Shown here: positions 1-8,978 of the stretch, piece by piece
How positions within the stretch are numbered: position 1 is the stretch's first letter
Layout of the letters: every line of letters starts with the position of its first letter
From: Pararhizobium mangrovi
Lineage (GTDB): Bacteria > Pseudomonadota > Alphaproteobacteria > Rhizobiales > Rhizobiaceae
Direction of reading: 5' to 3'
DNA length: 64,000 nt
Assembly (NCBI RefSeq): GCF_006516965.1
Contig: NZ_VHLH01000021.1
Span: forward strand, 17,490 to 81,489
Notes under the pieces: generated by a model
Told to the model about the DNA's origin: nothing
What the model saw: the letters and a program-made list of their open reading frames with translations, nothing else
Database searches by the model: none
Translations under genes and position numbers: made by a program

Positions 1-750
1 CTGGCTGCGGATCGAGCGCGAGGCGATGCGCCCGGCGCACACCTTCAACGCCTCGACGGCACGGTCCATCGCGCATTCCGAAAGCCGACCGCTGCCGATC
101 AGGCCTTCGCCGAGCCTGACGATGCGCGAGAAGGAATCGACGACGCGGAACTGCCCGGGCCGCGTCGGCTGCGCAACGAGCAGGCGGCAATTGTTCGTGC
201 CGAGATCGAGCGCCGCGTAGAGAGGATTGTCGCGATGGCCCCAGGGTCCGCGGCCCCGTTCGCCGGACCTTGCGGCCCGATCCCCGCCCGAACGCTTGGG
301 CGAACCGGCCAACGGCACATCGCCCGCGCAGTCCCTTCCGGTGGCCGAGCGCGCGGCTTCGCTTCCAGACGCCCCTTCCTCCGCACAGACCGCCGCTTTG
401 TCTCTGGAGGCAGCGCGATGCGCAGGCTTCGCGCCCTTCACGCCCGCAAGCGGCCTGCCCTGCGGCTGGCGGCACCCCTTCGCGGAGTTTCGTCCGGCAG
501 CACCGCTGGATCCGGCGTTGCAGTCTTCGTCGGACGGGGCCTGCGAGCGATCGTTCGCGCCGGAAGGCTTGCCGCGTGCCCGCGCCCGCCTGGATCGGCG
601 CCGCCGGCGCTTTCGGTTGTTTGAATGATCTTCGCCGGATGTTTCGGAGGAACCGGAGGCAGGCTCGCCACCCGCCGCGGCGTCCGCATCGGCGCGCGAC
701 CGTCCGTCGGCCATGTTCGCCGACGTACCTTCGCCTTTTTCCGCCTCCAT
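1..750 (-). CDS. Ppx/GppA-family phosphatase, N-terminal part (runs off window)
   Basis: Family members hydrolyse inorganic polyphosphate or pppGpp in the cytoplasm; which one this protein does cannot be decided here. The reading frame stays open to base 1, so the C-terminal half is missing. The phosphate-binding signature of the ASKHA fold is clear: LYAALDLGTNNCRLLVA near residues 170-186, followed by a conserved stretch with FSRIVRLGEGLIGSGRLSE. The first 165 or so residues are an unusual low-complexity extension rich in Arg, Ser, Gly and Ala, with a basic [18 protein letters not shown] patch. ATG at 750 is chosen because it gives the longest frame; another in-frame ATG is at 714. No strong ribosome binding site is seen for either. 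Family assignment is solid, the start less so. Confidence 0.85.
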   Translation of the reverse strand, partial: MEAEKGEGTSANMADGRSRADADAAAGGEPASGSSETSGEDHSNNRKRRRRRSRRARARGKPSGANDRSQAPSDEDCNAGSSGAAGRNSAKGCRQPQGRPLAGVKGAKPAHRAASRDKAAVCAEEGASGSEAARSATGRDCAGDVPLAGSPKRSGGDRAARSGERGRGPWGHRDNPLYAALDLGTNNCRLLVAQPTRPGQFRVVDSFSRIVRLGEGLIGSGRLSECAMDRAVEALKVCAGRIASRSIRSQ

Positions 751-1083
751 AGGATGGTGCGGTCTTGGCGATGCGGGCGCCATTGCCGGTGGCGCCCCGA
801 ATTGTGACGGCTCCTCACCGCGATCGGGGTTGGTCACTTCGATAGCCCATCAGGCGCCGCGCAAAATCACCGGGAATGCAGCTGGCGCTCTCGATATGTC
901 GTCGCCCGGACGGTAGCAGCCACGCCGCCTTTCACCAAATTCTTTTTCCGCGCCCCTTGACCGGGCGCTCCACGCGCCGGGCCGAAAAAACTCTCGATCC
1001 CCGATTTGCATCCCAACCGCCTTTTGATTATAAGGCCCCCGTCGCCGCCAAACGGCGACCCCGCGGCAACCATGCGCCGCGAT
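751..1083. other. Intergenic region between ppx-like gene and tRNA-Gln
   Basis: No coding region is supported here. It must hold the promoter of the minus-strand phosphatase and contains the probable tRNA promoter listed separately. Open frames crossing this region into the tRNA are chance frames. Confidence 0.6.
1006..1034 (+). promoter_or_regulatory. Probable sigma-70 promoter of tRNA-Gln
   Basis: TTGCAT (1006-1011) and TATAAG (1029-1034) are separated by exactly 17 bases. The predicted start is about 43 bases upstream of the mature tRNA, a usual leader length for a single tRNA. Confidence 0.55.
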
Positions 1084-1157
1084 TGGGGAATAGGTTAACG
1101 GTAGACCCACGGACTCTGACTCCGTTAGTCCTGGTTCGAATCCAGGTTCCCCAGCCA
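1084..1157 (+). tRNA. tRNA-Gln (anticodon CTG)
   Basis: The cloverleaf folds by eye. The acceptor stem pairs TGGGGAA with TTCCCCA. The anticodon arm is ACGGA-CTCTGAC-TCCGT with anticodon CTG, and the T arm is CCTGG-TTCGAAT-CCAGG. The discriminator base is G and the CCA end is encoded (1155-1157). It reads CAG glutamine codons. No recombinase or attachment duplication is seen next to it, although tRNA genes are common integration sites. Confidence 0.95.
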
Positions 1158-1527
1158 ACTTTCCCGAAAGCTCCTGATTTCGCGCCGTTTCGACCAGTCG
1201 ATCGTTCGCTGGTACTGTCTTGCCTCACCGGGCTGGCCCAATCCGGTCAGGGTGCAGCAGGGAAAAGACACGACGGATTTCGATTTGGCGAACGAAGTTC
1301 AGGGGGGAAGGCGTGAGCCACAAGAGTGCTTGGTCCCGTCCCCCGAGTAACTAAGCTGCCTTTTATGCGGATAATTGCTCGCGCAGCGTCTTCTCCGCGC
1401 AATCACGGATGCCGTGCGCGAGCGATCATGTTCAAGACCCCATCGGGGACGAGACCGAAGTTTCGGCGCACCTCGCGGCCGCAGTTATCGTCCGGCTCCG
1501 CGCTGTCGGCTCCGCAACTCGCATGGA
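1158..1527. other. Intergenic region, no gene recognised
   Basis: This 370-base stretch lies between tRNA-Gln and the 3' end of the beta-galactosidase gene. Several short frames are open but none has a recognisable motif, a ribosome binding site or family-like composition. I see no clear terminator for the galactoside operon, which ends at 1528. Confidence 0.5.
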
Positions 1528-3486
1528 TCAGCGCGTGCCCTCGAGGATCGCGACGCCGCTTGGGGCGAGGTCCGCACTGCCGAGAATGGCCGTGCCGCCG
1601 AGGCCGAGCGTCGTCAGGTCGAAGCGCTCGTTGCCGTAATTGACGGCGAAGACGAGACGTCCGCGCCGGCGCAGCCGCACGCCGTCCGGCAGGTCGACGG
1701 TCGAAAGCCCGGCCCGTTCGGCCATCGCCTTGACCGTCGCTTCGAGAAGCGCTTCGTCGCCCCAGCCGGCCATGTAGACGAGGTTGCCCTGGCGCACGAG
1801 CGCCGGCTCGCCGTCGGCGCTTGCGAGTTCGGTCTCGGCCTTCGGGCCGACCTCGACGAACTCGCGCCAGAAGCGGAAGGCACCTGCGCCCGTCGGCACC
1901 GGCACGTCGCCGCGCAGGCTTTCGACGCGGGCGACCTTCATGTCGAGCATGTCGGCGGGAAGGTCGGGCGGCAGGCTTTCAGGGATGGCGAAGTCCTTCG
2001 TCTTGGCGCCGCTTCGCGGCCCGAGGAGCACCTCGCCTTCGAAGGCGGCGAGTGCCTGCGTCAGGTTCTCCGTAAAGGCGAAGAGCGCCGGGACCGCGAC
2101 GAGGCCGTAGCCGGAAAGATCGCTGACCGAAGCCGGCACGATATCGATCGAAAGGCCGAGCCGGCGCATGGCGCAATAGGTGTCGAAGACGACCCGGAAA
2201 TAGTCGAATTCCGCGCCCTGATCCTCGATCTCCCACGCCCAGGAGGACGGATAGTCGAAGACGATGGCCGCGGCGGACTGCCCGCTCTCTGCGCCTATGT
2301 CGAGCACGGCGATCTCCTCGGCGACCTTCTTCGCCTCCGGAAAGGCCGGGGCCTCTCCCGAATCCGGACGAAGCAGGCCGGCATGCATCTGCTCCTGTGC
2401 GAACGGCGCCTGCCGCCAACGGAAATAGCTGACAACCTCGGCCCCGTGGGCGAAGGCTTCCCAGGTCCAAAGCCGCACCTGGCCTTCGCGTGGCGTCGGG
2501 TTGTGCGAGGCCCAGTTCACCGGTCCGGGCTGCTGCTCCATGATCCACCAGCGCCCGTTCGAGGTCGCGCGGTAGATATCGTGGTGGAACGCCTGAAAAT
2601 CGGGATCGCCGGCGCGCATGAAGCGGCGCTTCCATTCGTCGTCGCGGTCGGAACGGTCGTCGAGGAAACCGAGCGGGTAGGCGTCCCAGCTCGTCACGTC
2701 GATGTCGGCACCGACGTCGAAATGGTCGAAGGTCGTCGTGCGCCCCATGAAGTTGTGGATGACATCGCGCCCCGGCGAATGCTTGCGGATGATGTCGGCC
2801 TGCAGCCGGTTGAAGCTCACCACCTGATCGGAGGCAAAACGGCGGAAATCCATGCGTGCCGGCGGGTTGGCGTCGGCGATCGTGGCGATCGGCAGCTCGA
2901 TCCGATCGAAATCGTCGACTTCCATCGACCAGAAGACGTTGCCCCATGCCGTGTTGAGCGCGTCGATGGTGCCGTACTTCTCCTTCAGCCACGCGCGGTA
3001 GGCGGCAAGGGCGACGGGCGAATAGGAAAGTGCCGTGCCGTGGCAGTCGTATTCGTTGTCCGTCTGCCAGGCGGCGATGCCCGGATGGTTTCCGAAGCGC
3101 TCGGCGAGCGCCGTGACGATGCGCGCGCACTCCTCGCGGTAGCCTTCGTGCGAAAAGTCGTAGTGCCGGCGCGAGCCGAAGGCACGGCGATGACCGTTCT
3201 CGTCGACGGGCAGCATGTCCGGCATCTCGTCGACGAGCCATTTAGGCGGCGTCGCCGTCGGCGTGCCGAGCACGACTTTCAGCCCCTCGCCATGGAGCGT
3301 GTCGATCGACCGTTCGAGCCAGTCGAAACGCAGATCGCCGCGTTTCGGCTCGAGCCGGGACCAGGCGAACTCGCCGATGCGAACGAAGCTCAGGCCCAGA
3401 TCCTTCATGCGCCGGGCGTCTTCGGCCCAGATCGATTCCGGCCAGTGTTCGGGATAGTAGCAAACGCCGAGGGCAGGTGCGGACAT
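1528..3486 (-). CDS. Beta-galactosidase, glycoside hydrolase family 42
   Basis: The enzyme hydrolyses terminal beta-galactosides and is probably cytoplasmic, since no signal peptide is visible. The 652 residues match the GH42 layout: a TIM barrel opening with GVCYYPEHWPE, then trimerisation and C-terminal domains. The acid/base glutamate is in WQTDNEY (E145) and the nucleophile in WWIMEQQPGPVNW (E317). It is the last gene of the galactoside operon, about 105 bases after the aldolase gene. Together with the GH36 enzyme encoded upstream it would release galactose from both alpha- and beta-linked sugars. ATG at 3486 has a TAGGAG about ten bases upstream. GH42 enzymes can also act on alpha-L-arabinosides, so the exact substrate is inferred from the neighbouring DeLey-Doudoroff genes. 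Confidence 0.93.
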   Translation of the reverse strand: MSAPALGVCYYPEHWPESIWAEDARRMKDLGLSFVRIGEFAWSRLEPKRGDLRFDWLERSIDTLHGEGLKVVLGTPTATPPKWLVDEMPDMLPVDENGHRRAFGSRRHYDFSHEGYREECARIVTALAERFGNHPGIAAWQTDNEYDCHGTALSYSPVALAAYRAWLKEKYGTIDALNTAWGNVFWSMEVDDFDRIELPIATIADANPPARMDFRRFASDQVVSFNRLQADIIRKHSPGRDVIHNFMGRTTTFDHFDVGADIDVTSWDAYPLGFLDDRSDRDDEWKRRFMRAGDPDFQAFHHDIYRATSNGRWWIMEQQPGPVNWASHNPTPREGQVRLWTWEAFAHGAEVVSYFRWRQAPFAQEQMHAGLLRPDSGEAPAFPEAKKVAEEIAVLDIGAESGQSAAAIVFDYPSSWAWEIEDQGAEFDYFRVVFDTYCAMRRLGLSIDIVPASVSDLSGYGLVAVPALFAFTENLTQALAAFEGEVLLGPRSGAKTKDFAIPESLPPDLPADMLDMKVARVESLRGDVPVPTGAGAFRFWREFVEVGPKAETELASADGEPALVRQGNLVYMAGWGDEALLEATVKAMAERAGLSTVDLPDGVRLRRRGRLVFAVNYGNERFDLTTLGLGGTAILGSADLAPSGVAILEGTR

Positions 3487-3591
3487 GCGGGCGATCTCCT
3501 AGGAAGCTATTGGTGTGGCAGCCGGCGGCGCGTCGAGGCATCGCCGGCTGCCGAAAAGGAACTGCGTGATGGTCCGACGGATGAAGCGGCT

Positions 3592-4230
3592 TCAGGCTGC
3601 TTCGGCGAACACGTCGTCATAGGCGGCGACGGCCGTTCGGGCGCGCCGGCCGATCTCGGCGGCGTCCATCCCCGGCTTGTAGAGGCTGGAACCGAGGCCG
3701 AAGGTGCGGATTCCGACGGCGGCGTAATCGGCGAAGTTCTTCTCCGAAACACCGCCGACCGCACCAACGGGTACATCCTTCGGCAGGACGGCCATCATCG
3801 CGCCGATGCCGGCGGGACCGAGAACGCTCGCCGGGAAGAACTTCAGCGCCGAGGCGCCGGCATCGAGCGCGACGAAGGCCTCGCTCGGCGTCATCACGCC
3901 GGGCATGGTCACCATCGAGAACGCAGCCGCGCGCGCGATGACCGCCGGTGCAGCGTTCGGCGCGACGAGCAACCGGCCGCCGGCATCGTTCAGCCGATCG
4001 ACCGATCCCGTGTCGAGCACCGTTCCCGCGCCGATCAGGCAGCCTTCCGGCGCGCGCTTCGCCGCCATTTCGATGGAACGGAACGGCTCGGGCGAATTCA
4101 GCGGGATTTCCATCGCGGTGAAGCCAGCCTCGACGAGTTCGTCGATCGCCGCCTCGACCTCGTCGGGACGGATGCCGCGCAGGATGGCGACGAGCGAGCG
4201 CCGCATTTCGGGCCAGGCGATCCGGTTCAT
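3592..4230 (-). CDS. dgoA: 2-dehydro-3-deoxy-6-phosphogalactonate aldolase
   Basis: This is the last step of the DeLey-Doudoroff pathway: KDPGal is cleaved to pyruvate and glyceraldehyde 3-phosphate. The 212 residues form a single class I KDPG/KDPGal aldolase barrel of normal length. The catalytic Glu lies in AMEIPLNSP (E41) and the Schiff-base Lys in ASALKFFPA (K130). The EIPLNSPEP sequence is typical of the galactonate branch rather than of KDPG aldolase (Eda). The start ATG at 4230 overlaps the kinase stop codon as ATGA and is preceded by GGAAGGAG, so translation is coupled. Its position directly after the kinase supports the assignment. Confidence 0.93.
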   Translation of the reverse strand: MNRIAWPEMRRSLVAILRGIRPDEVEAAIDELVEAGFTAMEIPLNSPEPFRSIEMAAKRAPEGCLIGAGTVLDTGSVDRLNDAGGRLLVAPNAAPAVIARAAAFSMVTMPGVMTPSEAFVALDAGASALKFFPASVLGPAGIGAMMAVLPKDVPVGAVGGVSEKNFADYAAVGIRTFGLGSSLYKPGMDAAEIGRRARTAVAAYDDVFAEAA

Positions 4231-5174
4231 GAGTGCGCTCCTTCCGTGACGGCAGGGTGGATCGCGGCGGCGGCACGGGCGAGGCCGGCACGCACCGCCT
4301 CGTCGGCATCGACGCTCGTATGCGTCACGCCGAGCGTATCGAGGGCACGTTTGTAGAGGGCGCCGAGGCCACCGGAAGCGAGCAGGCGGATCGCCGCGCC
4401 GTCGCGCTCGGCAGGCAGGCTTCCCGCGAGTTCGGCGCCGATCAGATATCCCGAAAGCCGCGCCCTAGCGACGGTCGCCTCCTCGCCGAAGAGCAGGCTC
4501 GAACCGCGCAGCGCGAAGAAGAAGCGCATGAGAAGCGCCGGCTCGTCATGGGCGGCAAGCACCGCCTTCGCGAAGGCCGGCGCATCGGCATCGACGTCCA
4601 TCGCGTCGCCGAGCGTCTGCGCCAGGATCGATTCGCGCACCATCAGTGCGTAGACCTCGCCGGTCATGAAGGTGGAAAAGCCGGTGACCGTGCCGTCACG
4701 CAGGCGCACCCATTTCGAATGCGTACCCGGCATGCAGTAGAGCACGTCGCCCGTCCCGTCGTCCTCACGCGTCATGGCCCCGAGAAGCTGCGTCTCCTCG
4801 CCACGCATGACGTCGGCGGTCTGCCGGTCGCGCTGGGCGAGGCCGGGGAGAATATGCACCGGCCGGTCGATGCCATCGATGCGGACGGCGTTCCCGGCGA
4901 TGGCGTCAAGGCGGGTCGGCACGTCGAGATAGCGCGCTTCCTGCCAGCCCTGGCGCGAACCGGCCATGCCGCACACGACCGCCGGCAGGGCAGGGTCCGC
5001 GCCGAGTGCCTCGAGATGGGTTTCCAATACACGCGCGAAGCCGCGCTCGGCGGCGGTCCGCAGGCCTTCGTCGCTGCGCCGCTCGGCGAGCACGTCGCCC
5101 GCCGCATCGAGGAGCCAGACCCGAAAGGTCGACGTGCCCCAGTCGACGGCGGCGAAGGACGGCGTGCCGCTCAT
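4227..5174 (-). CDS. dgoK: 2-dehydro-3-deoxygalactonokinase
   Basis: The enzyme phosphorylates 2-keto-3-deoxygalactonate with ATP to give KDPGal for DgoA. The 315 residues match the DgoK family in length. The N-terminal FAAVDWGTSTFRVWLLD is the family's nucleotide-binding start, and GMAGSRQGWQEARY and CMPGTHSKWV are family blocks. ATG at 5174 is chosen because it begins MSGTPSFAAVDWGTS and overlaps the upstream SDR stop codon as ATGA. The same frame is open well upstream, but there it is antisense-like and does not resemble the family. It is tightly coupled to both neighbours. Confidence 0.93.
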   Translation of the reverse strand: MSGTPSFAAVDWGTSTFRVWLLDAAGDVLAERRSDEGLRTAAERGFARVLETHLEALGADPALPAVVCGMAGSRQGWQEARYLDVPTRLDAIAGNAVRIDGIDRPVHILPGLAQRDRQTADVMRGEETQLLGAMTREDDGTGDVLYCMPGTHSKWVRLRDGTVTGFSTFMTGEVYALMVRESILAQTLGDAMDVDADAPAFAKAVLAAHDEPALLMRFFFALRGSSLLFGEEATVARARLSGYLIGAELAGSLPAERDGAAIRLLASGGLGALYKRALDTLGVTHTSVDADEAVRAGLARAAAAIHPAVTEGAHS

Positions 5175-5938
5175 TGCGTCCCTCCGTCGGCGACCAGCAC
5201 TTGCGCCGTGACGCCGCGCGCCGCGCTCGAAGCGAGAAAGAGGCACGGGCCGACCATATCCGCCGGTTCGAGCGGTCGCGGCAGGCACTGCCGATCCAGC
5301 ATTTCCGAAAGCGCTTCTTCGGTGACCCAGAGTTCCTTCTGGCGCTCGGTCATCACCCAGCCGGGCGCCACGGCGTTGACGCGGATGCCGAACGGTCCGA
5401 GTTCGCCGGCAAGACCCTTCGTCAACCCGACGACGCCGCCCTTCGCCGTCGTGTAGGAGGGCATGCCACCCTGGTTCAGCATGTAGGAGATCGAGGAGAA
5501 ATTGACGATCGAGCCTTCTCCGGCCGCCTTCATGCCGGGCACCACGGCCTGAACGAGGAAGAAATGATGGCGCAAATTCGTCGCCTGATTGTCGTCCCAG
5601 TATTCCTCGGTGACGTCCTCGATGCGGTGACGATCGTCGCGCGCGGCGTTGTTGACGAGGACCGTCACCGGCCCGTTCAGTTCGGCCGCTTCGGCAGCGG
5701 CCGCGCGCAAGGCCGCGATGTCGCGAAGATCCGCTTTTATGAAGCGCGGTGCGTGGCGCGCTCCGTCGGAAAGGCGTTCGCAAAGCGCTTCGCTCGGCTC
5801 GACGGCACGGTCGATGAAGGCGACGCGCGCGCCCTGGGCGACGAAACCTTCCGTCAGCGCCGCGCCGATGCCCGACCCGCCTCCGCTGATCAGCACGGAA
5901 CGATCCTGTAGATCGGGATGAATGGCGGCAGGCTGCAT
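5171..5938 (-). CDS. SDR-family oxidoreductase, probable D-galactose 1-dehydrogenase
   Basis: A classical short-chain dehydrogenase of 255 residues. It has the cofactor motif GGGSGIGAALTEG, the NNAA motif (VLVNNAARDD) and the Ser-Tyr-Lys triad in NFSSISYM and PSYTTAKGG. An acidic residue after the second strand (FIDRA) suggests NAD preference. Placed between the alpha-galactosidase and dgoK genes, it most likely oxidises D-galactose to galactonolactone as the first DeLey-Doudoroff step; this is inferred from position, because SDR substrates cannot be read from sequence. ATG at 5938 forms TGATG with the upstream stop. An upstream in-frame extension was rejected because it lies inside the previous gene. 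Confidence 0.85.
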   Translation of the reverse strand: MQPAAIHPDLQDRSVLISGGGSGIGAALTEGFVAQGARVAFIDRAVEPSEALCERLSDGARHAPRFIKADLRDIAALRAAAAEAAELNGPVTVLVNNAARDDRHRIEDVTEEYWDDNQATNLRHHFFLVQAVVPGMKAAGEGSIVNFSSISYMLNQGGMPSYTTAKGGVVGLTKGLAGELGPFGIRVNAVAPGWVMTERQKELWVTEEALSEMLDRQCLPRPLEPADMVGPCLFLASSAARGVTAQVLVADGGTQ

Positions 5939-8121
5939 CAAGACTGATTCCCTTCCAGGCGTTCGCCCGTGACGATCCACATGCGGTCCGGAAATGCGAG
6001 CGGCAGGACGAGGCCGACCCGCATGAGTGCGGAACCGGAAAGAACGAGCCCGTCGTCACCGACGAGCGGCGAAGCGAAGGAACGGGTGGGGGGCACCGTC
6101 ATTTCGTCCCGGTTCCACAGATGAACGCGGTAGAGCGCTTCGGGTTCGAGGCCGGCGAGCTTCAGGGGCGAAGCCGTCTCGTTCGGCTCCGCGGCGAGCA
6201 TGCCGCAGAAGAGGAGAAAGCGCGAAGCGTCTGCGTCGACGCTCATATGGGCGCGGACATGATCGCGCGCCGGCTCGAGACGGAACTGCCGCGCGGCATG
6301 CAGAAAGTCGCGATTTTCCTTGTAGAAGCGCGTGTAGCGCGTGAGCGTCGCGGCTTCCTCTCCGTCGAGCTCGCGCAGGTCCATCTCGAAGCCCATATGA
6401 CCCGAAAGCGCGACGCCGGCACGAAACGCCATCGGTAGAACGCGTCCGGACGTGTGGCAATGACGCGGGCCGACATGGCTGCCGACGATCTCCGGCGGCA
6501 GGAACAGCATCGCTTCGTGCTGCATCCGCCAGCGCTCGTGCGCGTCGTTGGAATCGGACAGCCAGACACGCTGCGTGTGGCGCAGGATGCCGTAGTCGAT
6601 GCGTCCGCCACCCGACGCACAGCTTTCGATCTCGACCGACGGATGGGCTTCCGCCAGCCGTTCGAACAAAGCGTAGAGCGCGTCCGTCTGGCGGACCAGC
6701 AGCGGCATGCCGGCACGATCGACGGCAAGCGTCAGATCGCGGTTCATGTCCCATTTCAGGTAGTCGATGCTGTGCTCCGACAGCAGCGCGTCGAGACGTT
6801 CGAAGAGGTAATCGACGACCTTCGGGTTGGTCAGGTCGAGCACGTGCTGGCCTCGCCCCTCGATCTGGACGCGACCTTCCGAGGCGATCAGCCAGTCGGG
6901 ATGGGCACGAGCGAGCGCGCTTTCGAGATTGACCATCTCCGGCTCGACCCACAGGCCGAAATTCATGCCGAGCGCTTCGACGTGGTCGATCAGCGGGTCG
7001 AGGCCGTCGGGATATTTGCGCCGGTCGACGGTCCAGTCGCCGAGGCTCGTCGTATCGTCGTTGCGGCTCTGCCCGGCGCTGCCGAACCAGCCGTCGTCGA
7101 GGACGAAGCGCTCGGCACCGAGGGCCGCCGCGCGCTCGGCCAGGTCCTTGAGCGTCGCCACGTCGTGGTCGAAATAGACCGCTTCCCAGCAATTGTAGTG
7201 GACCGGGCGCGGACGTTGCGGCTGCGGCCAGCGCAGCACGGCTTCGCGCACATGGCGCTGCAGGGTATGCGAAAGCCCGTTCAGCCCCGTGTCGGAATGG
7301 GCGAGGCAGATCCGCTGCGACGAAAGCGTCTCGCCGGGCGAAAGGCGCGTGCCTTCGCAAAGTCCGGCCTGAAGCTGCCGCCGCCCGTCGGCCAGTTCCT
7401 CGACGAGAATGCGATGGCAGCCGGAAAACGCAAAAATCAGCGCGTGCGCGCTGCCGGAATGCTCGCCGGTTCCGCGATCGGGCACGACGAGGCCCGGAAA
7501 ATGGTCCTGCCCCGTACGCCCGCGCCGGCTTTCGCGGAGATGCACACCGCGCTGGATCGGCACCCGGCTTAGAGCGAACTCACGCGTCCAGCGGCCGGCG
7601 AACTCGAGAAGATGGGACGCGGTTTCGGGCAACGGCAGCACCGGCGCGGCGAGCCAGTCGACATGGATGTCGCGCGTCCCCCGATTGACGAGTTCGGCTT
7701 CGCCTTCGATGACGCCGCCATCCACCGCAATGGCGAACGTGGCTCGGTAGGTCAGACCGTACTTTTCATCGAAGGCTTCGACGACCAACGCGTCGGATCG
7801 CGCCACTGCCGACTCGGCCAATACGAACTGCGTAAGCAGCGGCCGACCTTCCGTGTCTCGCGCGTCGATGCCCGTTTGGCCCTGGAAGCCCCGACCCTCT
7901 TCGGGACAGACGGAAAGCGAGCCGATCTGATCGAGGACGCCGTTCGTCAGCGGCCGGCGGCCGGCTCGCGCAAGGGCACCTAGATCCTCGTTGACTGCAA
8001 TGAGCGCACCCCAGTGGATCACCTCGGGCAGCCCGTCGTCGTAGGAGGCGAGCACCAGCGTCTGGCAGGCGCTGTCGAGGCGCCAGGTTCGCGTGACCTT
8101 CGGTTCGCTCTGCGTGGTCAA
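5938..8121 (-). CDS. Alpha-galactosidase, glycoside hydrolase family 36
   Basis: Hydrolyses terminal alpha-galactosyl residues of sugars such as melibiose and raffinose. At 727 residues it has the usual three-domain GH36 form: an N-terminal beta-sandwich (about 1-300), a TIM barrel (about 305-640) and a C-terminal sheet. Family motifs in order are NCWEAVYFDHD, VLDDGWFG, GLWVEPEMVN, YLKWDMNRD (nucleophile D458), SCASGGGRIDYG and VWLSDSNDAHERW (acid/base D523). There is no signal peptide, so it acts after uptake by the transporter encoded upstream. The start appears to be TTG at 8121, four bases beyond the permease stop; no ATG or GTG gives a full-length domain. Linkage specificity is inferred from the family. 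Confidence 0.93.
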   Translation of the reverse strand: MTTQSEPKVTRTWRLDSACQTLVLASYDDGLPEVIHWGALIAVNEDLGALARAGRRPLTNGVLDQIGSLSVCPEEGRGFQGQTGIDARDTEGRPLLTQFVLAESAVARSDALVVEAFDEKYGLTYRATFAIAVDGGVIEGEAELVNRGTRDIHVDWLAAPVLPLPETASHLLEFAGRWTREFALSRVPIQRGVHLRESRRGRTGQDHFPGLVVPDRGTGEHSGSAHALIFAFSGCHRILVEELADGRRQLQAGLCEGTRLSPGETLSSQRICLAHSDTGLNGLSHTLQRHVREAVLRWPQPQRPRPVHYNCWEAVYFDHDVATLKDLAERAAALGAERFVLDDGWFGSAGQSRNDDTTSLGDWTVDRRKYPDGLDPLIDHVEALGMNFGLWVEPEMVNLESALARAHPDWLIASEGRVQIEGRGQHVLDLTNPKVVDYLFERLDALLSEHSIDYLKWDMNRDLTLAVDRAGMPLLVRQTDALYALFERLAEAHPSVEIESCASGGGRIDYGILRHTQRVWLSDSNDAHERWRMQHEAMLFLPPEIVGSHVGPRHCHTSGRVLPMAFRAGVALSGHMGFEMDLRELDGEEAATLTRYTRFYKENRDFLHAARQFRLEPARDHVRAHMSVDADASRFLLFCGMLAAEPNETASPLKLAGLEPEALYRVHLWNRDEMTVPPTRSFASPLVGDDGLVLSGSALMRVGLVLPLAFPDRMWIVTGERLEGNQS

Positions 8122-8125
8122 GCGA

Positions 8126-8974
8126 TCAGCCCTTCGTCGCGCCGAGCGTGAGGCCGGCGATGAAGTGGCGCTGCATCAGGAAGAACATGGCGACCGGCGG
8201 CAGGGCGGCGACGATGGCACCGGCCGAGACGAGCTGCCACGACGCCACCCATTGGCCGTTCAACGTGTAGAGCCCCGCCGTCACCGGCTGCGCACCGGCA
8301 CCCTGCGTCAGCACAAGCGCCCAGAAATAGTCGTTCCACACGAAGGTGAAGACGAGGACCGAAAGGGCGGCGATCGCCGGGCGCATGAGCGGCAGCACGA
8401 TGTGCCAGAAGATGCGGAATTCCGAAACGCCCTCGACCCGTGCCGATTCCAGAAGCTCGAAGGGAAGCGCCTTGATGAAATTGCGCATGAAGAGCGTACA
8501 GAAGCCCGTCTGGAACGCGACGTGGAAGAGCACGAGCCCTGTCACCGTGTCGTAAAGCCCGAGCTTCAGCGTCAGGTCGCGCACCGGCACCATGAGGATC
8601 TGAAAGGGCACGAAATTGCCGGCGACGAAGATGAAGAAGACGAGAAGGTTCGTGCGGAAGCGATAGGTCGCGAGCGCGAAGCCCGTCAGGCAGGAAAGCG
8701 CCACCGCCCCGATCACCGCCGGCACGGTAATGCGCAGCGAGTTGAAGAGGTACTGCGCCATCGGCGACTGGCGGAAGACGTCGAGATAGTTCGACAACGC
8801 GATCTGGCTCGGCACGCCGAAATAGTTGCCGTTGGCAAGGTCGCTCGCCGGGCGGATCGAAGTGATCGCGATGCCGATCAGCGGCAGGAGCCAGATGATC
8901 AGCGAGACGGGAAGCGCCACCTGGTAGAGCGCACGTCCACCGGTGCCGGCGCGTTCGATCGGACGTGGAAACAT
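8126..8974 (-). CDS. Carbohydrate ABC transporter permease (MalG-type)
   Basis: An inner-membrane subunit of about 282 residues with six predicted membrane segments. The cytoplasmic EAA loop that docks the ATPase is ESARVEGVSEFRIFWHIVLP. The WNDYFWALVL region and the C-terminal QRHFIAGLTLGATKG ending are characteristic of CUT1 sugar permeases. It follows the MalF-type permease gene after a few bases and precedes the alpha-galactosidase gene, so it probably takes up galactosides. The cognate ATPase is the separately transcribed gene at 12341. Confidence 0.92.
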   Translation of the reverse strand: MFPRPIERAGTGGRALYQVALPVSLIIWLLPLIGIAITSIRPASDLANGNYFGVPSQIALSNYLDVFRQSPMAQYLFNSLRITVPAVIGAVALSCLTGFALATYRFRTNLLVFFIFVAGNFVPFQILMVPVRDLTLKLGLYDTVTGLVLFHVAFQTGFCTLFMRNFIKALPFELLESARVEGVSEFRIFWHIVLPLMRPAIAALSVLVFTFVWNDYFWALVLTQGAGAQPVTAGLYTLNGQWVASWQLVSAGAIVAALPPVAMFFLMQRHFIAGLTLGATKG

Positions 8975-8978
8975 TGCC

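Noticed and set aside
1084..1157. tRNA-Gln as an attachment site of an island
   Set aside because: No recombinase gene or partial tRNA repeat was seen near it, and the flanking genes look native.
850..1316. Short frames over the tRNA region on both strands
   Set aside because: They are translations of tRNA-Gln and its flanks, a frequent spurious call.
1375..4356. 993-codon open frame on the plus strand
   Set aside because: Antisense to the GH42, dgoA and dgoK genes. High GC keeps the frame open; the translation is Arg/Asp/Val-rich with no family motif.
5175..6059. Upstream extension of dgoK
   Set aside because: It runs through the SDR gene in another frame. Family resemblance begins at MSGTPSFAAVDWGTS (5174).
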